From contig DCMK01000009.1 in the NCBI GenBank assembly GCA_002321395.1, forward strand, positions 62,706 to 84,067: 21,362 nucleotides of DNA, written 5' to 3'. The number at the start of each line of letters is the position of its first letter. Position 1 is the first letter of the stretch. Of the stretch, positions 7,496 to 14,035 are shown piece by piece. The position numbers were made by a program, and so were the translations under genes. The notes beneath the pieces were generated by a model that searched no databases, was not told the DNA's origin, and saw only the letters and a program-made list of their open reading frames with translations. Source of the stretch: Caryophanales bacterium UBA1624 (GTDB taxonomy: Bacteria; Bacillota_I; Bacilli_A; RFN20; CAG-826).

Positions 7496-8644
7496 ATGAA
7501 ACACGTTTCTGCGAAGCTGTTGACGTTAGGTTTGCTTTCGATTGGTGCCGCTTTGACCAGCTGCGGCCGTTCCGCTCCTGACGAGGACAACAAGATTCAT
7601 TTGCAGCTTGTTCCGTCCAACGATCCGGCCACCCTTCTCACCCGCGCCAAAGCTTTGGAGCCTATCCTCAAGAGATACGAGCCCAACTACGAATGGACCA
7701 TCGATGTCGGCAGCACCTATGCCGCCACCACCACCGCTCTCGCCGCCGGGCAAATCGATGGAGGCTTCCTCACTGCTTCCGGCTATGCCCAAATGACCAT
7801 CGAAAAGCCGGGCAAGACCAAGCTTTTGCTCTCCGCTTCCCGCTCGGCCTACAAAGTGCAGGCCGACGATTTCCCTGGGATTAAGAAAGAAAACCTCGAG
7901 CAGCAGCGCAAAGCCATGAATGGGGCCAACGGCTACGTTTATCGCGGCGAGCAATCCGAAAAGGAAGTCGATTTCTATTGCTCCATCGTCATCACGCTGA
8001 AAGACTCCGAGCGCGAAGCCCTCAACCTTCCCAAGCTTGATGGCGATGGCGACGGGGAAGTGAGCCTAAAAGAAATCCACGATGGGAATGCCGTTTGGGG
8101 CGTCATGGGCGCCACTTCCTCTTCCGGCTACATCTATCCGACCAAGTACATCTACGAAGGCGGATACACCGGCGGTTTCGTCGACAAAGCCGCCTATGAA
8201 AGCAAATCCAAGGAAGAGCAGGCGAAGTTCATGATCGGCAACACCGAGAAGTCCTACCCGGCTATGGTCGACGATCTCCTCTCCGGGCAGATCGACGTCG
8301 CCGTCGGCTTCTTCGACATCCGCTACGGGTCTGCCTTCACTCAGTCGGGCGGCAAGTACTTCCAGGACGAAGCCGTCTTCACCAAAACCTATACTCAGGC
8401 GGTCCTTGACCCGATCATGAACGATACCGTTTGCGCCAGGGGCGACCTCTCCGACGCCAAATCCGAGGCCATCCGCAACGCGCTGAAGAAAGCGGTCAAA
8501 GATGGTGGGAAGGATGAGGAAGGAACCGGAGCTTGGCTGCTTTACCAAATCTATTCCCACACCGGATACATCAACGGGGACGACGCCAATTACGACGCTG
8601 CCCGCGAAATGTATCGCTGGACGATGGAACACTCCACCAAGTAA
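7496..8644 (+). CDS. phnD: Phosphonate/phosphite-family ABC transporter substrate-binding lipoprotein with EF-hand loop
   Basis: This is the extracellular binding subunit of a PhnCDE-type importer. The 382-residue protein begins with a lipoprotein signal (lipobox LTSC, acylated Cys23). The family motif that grips the ligand's oxyanion is recognisable as GATSSSGYIYP (205-215). A canonical calcium-binding loop, DGDGDGEVSLKE (182-193), lies in the second half; all EF-hand ligand positions 1, 3, 5 and 12 are acidic and position 6 is Gly. The start at 7496 is chosen over an in-frame upstream ATG at 7457 because AGAAAGGAAA and a signal peptide fit it. It heads the operon phnD-phnC-phnE-phnE-kinase. 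The ligand is unknown: phosphonate, phosphite or, as in mycoplasmal relatives, a thiamine compound. Confidence 0.88.
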   Translation: MKHVSAKLLTLGLLSIGAALTSCGRSAPDEDNKIHLQLVPSNDPATLLTRAKALEPILKRYEPNYEWTIDVGSTYAATTTALAAGQIDGGFLTASGYAQMTIEKPGKTKLLLSASRSAYKVQADDFPGIKKENLEQQRKAMNGANGYVYRGEQSEKEVDFYCSIVITLKDSEREALNLPKLDGDGDGEVSLKEIHDGNAVWGVMGATSSSGYIYPTKYIYEGGYTGGFVDKAAYESKSKEEQAKFMIGNTEKSYPAMVDDLLSGQIDVAVGFFDIRYGSAFTQSGGKYFQDEAVFTKTYTQAVLDPIMNDTVCARGDLSDAKSEAIRNALKKAVKDGGKDEEGTGAWLLYQIYSHTGYINGDDANYDAAREMYRWTMEHSTK

Positions 8645-8670
8645 GCTTTCCGAGACGAAAACTTCACTTC

Positions 8671-8707
8671 GCCCAAGGGATTCCCGCTTTTGCGGGAGCC
8701 CTTGGGC
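8671..8707 (+). promoter_or_regulatory. Strong intercistronic hairpin between phnD and phnC
   Basis: GCCCAAGGG (8671-8679) pairs with CCCTTGGGC (8699-8707), and inside it TCCCGC pairs with GCGGGA around TTTT. No T-run follows, so it is more likely an mRNA-stabilising or partial-termination element. Such elements allow more binding protein than ATPase/permease to be made. GGAGG (8722-8726) and the phnC start follow closely. Confidence 0.7.
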
Positions 8708-8733
8708 TTGAACTCTATTTCGGAGGATTTCCC

Positions 8734-9522
8734 ATGTTGGAACTCATCGACGTCGATAAAGTTTACCCCAATGGATACAAAGCCCTTTCCGGCGTCAATT
8801 TAAAAGTGGAAGACGGAGAGTTCATTTCCATCATCGGCCTTTCCGGCGCGGGGAAATCCACCCTCATCCGCTGCATCAACAAAATGCACGATATCCAAAA
8901 AGGGCAGGTTTTGATCGATGGGGTCGATATTTCAAAACTGAAGGGCAAGGCCCTCCGGCAGCAAAGGCGCAACATCGGGATGATCTTCCAATCCTTCAAC
9001 CTCGTAAGAAGGAGCAGCGTTTATAAGAACGTGCTTTCTGGGCGCGTGGGCTATCACAATACCTTCGAGACGATATTCGGAATTTACTCAAAGCGGGAAA
9101 AGCTCCTCGCTTTGCAGTCTTTGGATAAATTCGGAATCTTGGACAAAGCCTACGTCCGCGCCGACCAGCTCTCCGGCGGCCAGCAGCAAAGAGTCGCCCT
9201 CGCCAGGGCCCTTTGCCAAGAACCGAAGATCCTTTTGGCCGATGAGCCGGTCGCTTCCCTTGACCCAGCGACCACCATCGCGGTTATGAACGACTTCACC
9301 CGCATCAACAAAATGGGCATCACCATCATCGCCAATATGCACCACGTCGACCTCGCCAAAAAGTATTCGACTCGCATCATAGGGGTCAAGGCGGGGGAGA
9401 TCGTTTTCGATGGCAAGCCGGAGGAAGTCGACGATGAGGCATGCTTCCGCATCTATGGCCGTCATCTCAGCCGCAACGACAACCTTTCCAGTGGCTTGGA
9501 AGAAACAAAAGAAGGCGATTGA
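8734..9522 (+). CDS. phnC: Phosphonate-family ABC transporter ATP-binding protein
   Basis: This is the cytoplasmic ATPase that powers the PhnD/PhnE importer. It has 262 residues, a usual PhnC length. Its elements are Walker A GLSGAGKST (35-43), Q-loop Gln86 (FQSFN), signature LSGGQQQR (146-153), Walker B ILLADEP (166-172), D-loop ASLDP (174-178) and the H-loop in NMHHVDLA (His203). The PhnC-like features VRRSSVYKNVLSGR and RIIGVKAGEIVFDG are present. The start at 8734 has GGAGG seven bases upstream; longer in-frame versions extend back through the hairpin into phnD and are rejected. The next gene starts two bases after the TGA stop. Confidence 0.93.
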   Translation: MLELIDVDKVYPNGYKALSGVNLKVEDGEFISIIGLSGAGKSTLIRCINKMHDIQKGQVLIDGVDISKLKGKALRQQRRNIGMIFQSFNLVRRSSVYKNVLSGRVGYHNTFETIFGIYSKREKLLALQSLDKFGILDKAYVRADQLSGGQQQRVALARALCQEPKILLADEPVASLDPATTIAVMNDFTRINKMGITIIANMHHVDLAKKYSTRIIGVKAGEIVFDGKPEEVDDEACFRIYGRHLSRNDNLSSGLEETKEGD

Positions 9523-9524
9523 GC

Positions 9525-10496
9525 ATGACAGGCAAAACCGATAAAAAGCATCAACGGAAGCTGGCTTTCCAAAGCTCGAAGCTCGGCCGTTTTTTGGATT
9601 CCTGCTTCTATAAAAACGTCGCCATCGACTTGAGCGAGAACCAGGATGGGAGCAACGTCAAGACGATCCGCAAGCCGCGCATCACGAAGACGGTTTTGAT
9701 TTTGCTCGCCATCGCTTTGGTGGTCGGGCTGAGCTTTCTGCCCTTCAACTACCAAAACAAACTGCGCTTGAATTGGCAGGCTTTCGGAGAGAACTTCGCG
9801 GATATGTTCACTCCCAAGCCCTATCGAACCAAGGATTGGGCCGGGTGGTGGAAATTCGCTTGGGAGTCGTTTGCCTTCGGCATCCAGACCCCCTTGATCA
9901 ATTCGGCGCCGTTTTTGCAGATTTTCTTTTTGAATTTCATCGCCACCGCTTTGGGCGCGGTTTTGGCCATCCCGGTCTATTACCTTTGCGCCCACAACGT
10001 GAACCGCAACCCCTACGTCCGCATCCCGGTGAAGATCTTCAATGACTTCCTCCGCTGCGTCCCGATGTTCATCATCTGCGTTTTCTTCGGCATGGTGATG
10101 GGCTCGGGAAATACCCTTCCCTCCATTTTGGCGGTTGCCGTGTTCACTTTGGGCGTCATGTACCAAATGATGTACGAGTACTTGGAGACCCTTAACATGC
10201 GCCCCTTCGAATCGATGCGCTCCTGCGGGGCCAATAACCTGCAGTCGGTTTCCCTCGGCTTGCATCCTGAGGTCAAGCCGATGTTCTTCGCCTACGCAAT
10301 CTACGCCTTTGAGATCAACATCCGCGCCTCGGTTGTATTGAGCTATGTCGGCATCACTTCGACCTACATGAATTCCTTGCAGATTTTCATCGAAAACGCC
10401 TGGTATGACTATGTGGGGGCGATGTTGGTTCCGCTTGTTTTGGTGGTCGCGACGCTGCAAATCGTCTCTAATACGCTGGTGAGGAAACTTCGATGA
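9525..10496 (+). CDS. phnE: Phosphonate-family ABC transporter permease (first)
   Basis: A membrane channel subunit of the PhnCDE importer, 323 residues. A basic, cytoplasmic N-terminus of about 52 residues precedes a first membrane helix (about 53-73). Further helices lie near 130-154, 176-194, 198-218 and 296-316. The cytoplasmic coupling loop that docks on PhnC is visible as RPFESMRSCGAN with downstream HPEVKP (226-251), followed by INIRASVVLSYVG. After that the usual GIG-type ending is replaced by VGITSTYMNS. The ATG at 9525 lies two bases behind the phnC stop with GAAGG upstream. It probably forms a heterodimer with the next permease. Confidence 0.88.
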   Translation: MTGKTDKKHQRKLAFQSSKLGRFLDSCFYKNVAIDLSENQDGSNVKTIRKPRITKTVLILLAIALVVGLSFLPFNYQNKLRLNWQAFGENFADMFTPKPYRTKDWAGWWKFAWESFAFGIQTPLINSAPFLQIFFLNFIATALGAVLAIPVYYLCAHNVNRNPYVRIPVKIFNDFLRCVPMFIICVFFGMVMGSGNTLPSILAVAVFTLGVMYQMMYEYLETLNMRPFESMRSCGANNLQSVSLGLHPEVKPMFFAYAIYAFEINIRASVVLSYVGITSTYMNSLQIFIENAWYDYVGAMLVPLVLVVATLQIVSNTLVRKLR

Positions 10497-11401
10497 AGAA
10501 AATCAATTGGAAAAGAGCCTCTGCCCCCTTCCGGAAAGCGGCTTATTTCTTTACCGCGGATACCCAGGGAATGACTCACTACCGCGATCCGGTTTCCGCT
10601 TACCAAGCCCGTCCGAAGATGTGGATCGTGAACCTGCTGTTCGTTGTCATCTTCTTTATCGCCCTTTTCTTCATGGGCAATTACGTGGGCGTTTGGCGGG
10701 CTTTTGACCGCCCCATCAACTGGAATTTGGTCGGTGAGAGGCTTAGCGCTTTCCTCAGCCCGAATTGGGAATATTTTTTCGGGTATGGCTATTACACGTT
10801 CCAAGAAGGCGTCGTCCATGGGTGCTTGGTCACTTTGGGCATCACCATCATCGGCACGCTCATCGGATTCCTGATCTCGATTCCGTTCGGCTTTTTCGCC
10901 AGCCATCGCCTGTTTGGGAAATGGGCCTACATCGTGGAGGCCCTGCTGATCCTCATTCGCACTTTCCCGGAGCTTTTGCTTGCTTTGTTCTTCGTTTCCC
11001 TTTCCGGCTACACTTGGCTCACCGCGATCCTTTGCCTTTCCATCCATTCCATCGGCATGATCGGGAAGCTTTACGCCGATCAGCTCGATGAGAACGACCT
11101 CGATGCCTTGGAAGCCCTCGACGCTCAAGGCGCGGGCCCGATTCAGCGCATCGCCCTAGCCGTTGTCCCCGAGGTGAAGCCCTCCTTCCTGAGCGTCGGA
11201 TTGTACCGGCTCGACATCAACCTCCGCACGGCGACGACCCTCGGATTGGTTTTGCAGACCAGCGCGGGGATCGGCTATTCGATTCTGCTCGACTTGTCCA
11301 ACAACTCCTATTCCAACCTGGGGGCCGATACCTTGGGGATCGTGGTCATGATCGTCGCGGTCGATCTTTTCTCCAGCTTTTTGAGAAAGAAACTCGTTTG
11401 A
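10493..11401 (+). CDS. phnE: Phosphonate-family ABC transporter permease (second)
   Basis: The second channel subunit, 302 residues, starts in an ATGA overlap with the preceding permease, so translation is coupled. A soluble N-terminus (about 1-42) leads into membrane helices near 43-62, 110-135, 145-170, 173-193 and 277-296. The coupling motif reads LEALDAQGAGPIQRIALAVVPEVKP (204-230 region) and is followed by NLRTATTLGLV and the typical SAGIGYSI. Two unequal PhnE-type permeases are common in this family; in some mycoplasmas they are fused into one protein. Confidence 0.9.
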   Translation: MKKINWKRASAPFRKAAYFFTADTQGMTHYRDPVSAYQARPKMWIVNLLFVVIFFIALFFMGNYVGVWRAFDRPINWNLVGERLSAFLSPNWEYFFGYGYYTFQEGVVHGCLVTLGITIIGTLIGFLISIPFGFFASHRLFGKWAYIVEALLILIRTFPELLLALFFVSLSGYTWLTAILCLSIHSIGMIGKLYADQLDENDLDALEALDAQGAGPIQRIALAVVPEVKPSFLSVGLYRLDINLRTATTLGLVLQTSAGIGYSILLDLSNNSYSNLGADTLGIVVMIVAVDLFSSFLRKKLV

Positions 11402-11402
11402 T

Positions 11403-11885
11403 ATGCATACCCTCATCCTCATGGCCGGAATCCCGGGCTCCGGGAAATCGACTTGGTGCAGAAAGTATCAGCAAGAGCACCCCAATGTCTTCATCGTCGA
11501 CACCGATGAGACGCGGAAGAAGATCACGGGTTCCTATTTGATTTTCCCTGAGCATATGGAAACGATCTTCGACGCGATGATCGAGGAGACGAATTCCTTG
11601 TTCCAACGGTACAAAGGGAAGGAATGCACGGTGATCGAAGATTCGATTTTCCTCGACGACTACCGCAGGGAATACTACATGCAGCGGATAAAAGGCTACG
11701 ATAAAGCGATTCTCTTCATGGTGAAGATGCACGACTATTCCCTTTGCTATAAGCAAAACAAAATGCGCCCGAAGGAGAAATGGGTGCCCGAGGATGTGAT
11801 GGACCGCATGAGGGAAATTTACGTCGACCCTTCGCCGAAGGTCGCTTCTTATTTTGACGAAATAAAAGTGGAGTGGTGGAACTAA
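11403..11885 (+). CDS. Small P-loop kinase of the AAA_33 / polynucleotide-kinase-like type
   Basis: A 160-residue cytoplasmic NTP-binding protein. Walker A GIPGSGKST (9-17) is followed by DTDETRKK (33-40), similar to the STD/NRDD-R segment of polynucleotide-kinase-like enzymes. IEDSIFLDDYRRE (79-90) sits at the second acidic motif, and a lid-like KMRPKEKWVPEDVMDRM (120-136) ends with the SYFDEI segment typical of the family. The start lies one base after the phnE stop with no separate ribosome binding site, so it is probably translated by coupling. It may phosphorylate the imported compound or a nucleic-acid end; the substrate cannot be told from sequence. No terminator is obvious behind it. 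Confidence 0.8.
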   Translation: MHTLILMAGIPGSGKSTWCRKYQQEHPNVFIVDTDETRKKITGSYLIFPEHMETIFDAMIEETNSLFQRYKGKECTVIEDSIFLDDYRREYYMQRIKGYDKAILFMVKMHDYSLCYKQNKMRPKEKWVPEDVMDRMREIYVDPSPKVASYFDEIKVEWWN

Positions 11886-11907
11886 GCCGATTTTCCGCCT
11901 CCTCCGT

Positions 11908-11937
11908 TTGCAATAAGACCCCTTTTGGCGCTATATT
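11908..11937 (+). promoter_or_regulatory. Promoter of the second ABC transporter operon
   Basis: TTGCAA (11908-11913; 4 of 6) and TATATT (11932-11937; 5 of 6) are separated by 18 bp. Transcription would start near 11943. No other promoter of similar quality is seen before the downstream cluster, so it probably serves the genes from 12000 onwards. Confidence 0.65.
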
Positions 11938-11940
11938 AAC

Positions 11941-11981
11941 CGCAGTATGAACCTGCCGATTTTTTTGCAACGTTCACTGCG
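11941..11981 (+). promoter_or_regulatory. Inverted repeat at the 5' end of the second operon
   Basis: CGCAGT (11941-11946) and ACTGCG (11976-11981) are perfect inverted copies, 29 bases apart, with a palindromic AACGTT (11969-11974) between them. They start at or just before the predicted transcription start. They could form a 5' stem-loop or serve as a repressor site, and the ribosome binding site AGGGGGA (11984-11990) follows immediately. Confidence 0.4.
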
Positions 11982-11999
11982 ACAGGGGGATGATTGTCT

Positions 12000-14021
12000 A
12001 TGAAAAAAAGCCTTTTCGCTTTCTTCGTTTCTTTGTCTCTGGCCCTGGCGGGCGTTTCTTCCCTTTCCAAAGCCGGATCGCTTCCGGTGAAAGCCGAATC
12101 GGAGGAAGCCCCCCGCTTCGAGAATGAGGTGGAAGCCGATCGCAATGAGCTTGCCTTCACCCTCACCGGCAGTTCCCTTACCCCATGCTCCCAAAGCTTC
12201 ACTTTGAGCATGCAGTCGGTGAAAATCGAAGCCTACAACAACTCCACGCGCTACAACAACGTCTTCGTCCGCATCGACGATGCCAATTACACGGATTTCC
12301 AGACCGCCAAGAAAAACGCCGAAGACGCCCAAGATGCCGCCGAGAAAGAAAACAAGGAATACGTCCCCGCCGTTTATAACGCCACCGTCTTCAACGTCTC
12401 CAATTCCAAAGCTTCGGCGACCACCATCGTTTTGCCCAACTTCATCGATTATGGGACCCTCTTCCGGCTCCAAGTGAGCTCCATCGAAGCCAATGTCTGC
12501 TACGATTACGACAGCAAATCACTCAGCTACGCCAACATCAAGGAAATCATCATCCCGGAAGGCTACCAAAAGATTTCCGCCGATGCCTTCTTGGGCGCGA
12601 AGGAAGCGGGCGTCGCCATTAAAGCCGCCTCCTCCGGCCCAGGGGAGAATTGGGAAGAAGGCTGGACCGACGCCGACGTCGAATACGGCGTGGCCCTCAC
12701 CTCCTCCCAGCAAAGGGCTTTGGAGGTCCGGACCACGGGCATCACCACGTTCGGGGAAGGCAAAAGCTTCTTCGTCGGCTATTTCAATCCGGAGAGCCCG
12801 GAGACGAACAAGCCCCTGACGATGGAATATCGCCTGCTTGATTCTAACGACAACCCCGTGGGGCAAACCCAGTACTATGAGCTCCCCAAAGCCTCCACGA
12901 CTTTGGATTACGATGCGGTTGGGACGATCGCCGGCAAGGCCAAAGACGACCGCTCGGTCGACGTTGAGATCCCCGAGGGGACCCACATCGATGAATCCAG
13001 CATTATCTTCCACAACATCTTCCGACTCGTAAAAAACGGCAGCGGGAGCGGGGTCATCATCGAGCCGGATTCCGAGCCTTTAAAGGCCACTCCGGTCCGC
13101 TCCTATTCCCGAGTGATGAACTTCGGGGACTTCCTTGAGGTTTCTTCGGGCAAGGCTTCTTACTTCGCCGGATATTCGCACTTCTCCTTGAAAGCCAAAC
13201 TCAAACCGGAGATCTTCGAATCCATCAACCCGAACGTCTACAATCAAAACAAAGCCTCCATCGATAACGGTACCCTCCGCGTCCGCATCTCCCTTTCTTC
13301 CTTGGGCAGCGCCAAATACCGCGTGGCCTATGAAGGCGAGAACGGCGAAACGATCGTCTCCACCATCCTCGTCCGCACCCCGATCGGAACGATCAACCTC
13401 TCAAACGGGGAGGAGATCGGATTTCTAATCAAAGACTCCGACGTGGGCGAAGGGTTCTCCTTCTCCAAAGTCCGCTCGCTTCGCCTGTGCGGCTTCTACC
13501 TGCAGGTCGACCTCTACAGCGGGAACAAGAACTCCATCGTCAACAACTCCAAGAAATCGGTCCGCTTCGGTTCCGTTGACATCCTTCCCCAAGGCGGGGT
13601 TTCCGAGCTCAAAGTCACCGATTTGGCCGCCTACTTTGCGATTTCCTATTCCTGCTACGTCGGTCTGTTCGCTTTGCTTGCCGTGGGTTACTTCTTCTAC
13701 TGCAAGAAGAAATACCGCAACGACGAGTTCCGCCGCGTCAATCCGAAGAAGTACTGGCTCAAGAGCCTCCGCAATCTCTTCGGATACGGCTTGATCTTCT
13801 CCAGCATCCTCTTCATCGTCGCTCGTTGGGGTTTGCTCAGCAGCACGGTGGTCGTGTTCAACATCCTTGACGTTTGGGTGATCGTCTTCACCATCGCGGG
13901 CGCCATCTTCTTGGGGCTTGCCATCAAAGAGTTCGTCGTTTCCATCAAGCAGACGATGGAAAGGAAGAAAAAAGAAAAGCTTCATCTTGACGCCGATGTG
14001 GCGGAAGACGGGACGAAATAA
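12000..14021 (+). CDS. Secreted-ectodomain membrane protein with one BspA-type leucine-rich repeat and three C-terminal membrane helices
   Basis: A 673-residue protein I cannot match to a named family. It has an N-terminal signal peptide (about 1-25), a long extracellular part rich in beta-type sequence, three hydrophobic helices near 543-567, 592-609 and 616-641, and a charged cytoplasmic tail (about 650-673). Residues 180-230 resemble a BspA/LRR_5 unit: IKEIIIPEGYQKISADAFLGA, then NWEEGWTDADVEYG, the usual closing block. Residues 101-120 are Lys/Glu/Ala-rich and may be helical. Start: ATG 12000 after AGGGGGA, not the upstream TTG at 11994. It is the first gene of the operon, 14 nt before the ATPase, which suggests a role as an accessory subunit or surface receptor of this importer. 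Confidence 0.75.
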   Translation: MKKSLFAFFVSLSLALAGVSSLSKAGSLPVKAESEEAPRFENEVEADRNELAFTLTGSSLTPCSQSFTLSMQSVKIEAYNNSTRYNNVFVRIDDANYTDFQTAKKNAEDAQDAAEKENKEYVPAVYNATVFNVSNSKASATTIVLPNFIDYGTLFRLQVSSIEANVCYDYDSKSLSYANIKEIIIPEGYQKISADAFLGAKEAGVAIKAASSGPGENWEEGWTDADVEYGVALTSSQQRALEVRTTGITTFGEGKSFFVGYFNPESPETNKPLTMEYRLLDSNDNPVGQTQYYELPKASTTLDYDAVGTIAGKAKDDRSVDVEIPEGTHIDESSIIFHNIFRLVKNGSGSGVIIEPDSEPLKATPVRSYSRVMNFGDFLEVSSGKASYFAGYSHFSLKAKLKPEIFESINPNVYNQNKASIDNGTLRVRISLSSLGSAKYRVAYEGENGETIVSTILVRTPIGTINLSNGEEIGFLIKDSDVGEGFSFSKVRSLRLCGFYLQVDLYSGNKNSIVNNSKKSVRFGSVDILPQGGVSELKVTDLAAYFAISYSCYVGLFALLAVGYFFYCKKKYRNDEFRRVNPKKYWLKSLRNLFGYGLIFSSILFIVARWGLLSSTVVVFNILDVWVIVFTIAGAIFLGLAIKEFVVSIKQTMERKKKEKLHLDADVAEDGTK

Positions 14022-14035
14022 GAAGGAGAAAGCAC

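Noticed and set aside
8533..8733. Earlier in-frame start for the phnC-type gene inside phnD
   Set aside because: The extra residues have no homology to ABC ATPases and cross a strong hairpin; the ATG at 8734 has GGAGG seven bases upstream and begins directly with the normal ABC N-terminus.
11961..11980. CcpA-type catabolite repression site (cre)
   Set aside because: Only the central AACG fits; the flanking TG and CA positions of the consensus are not in place.
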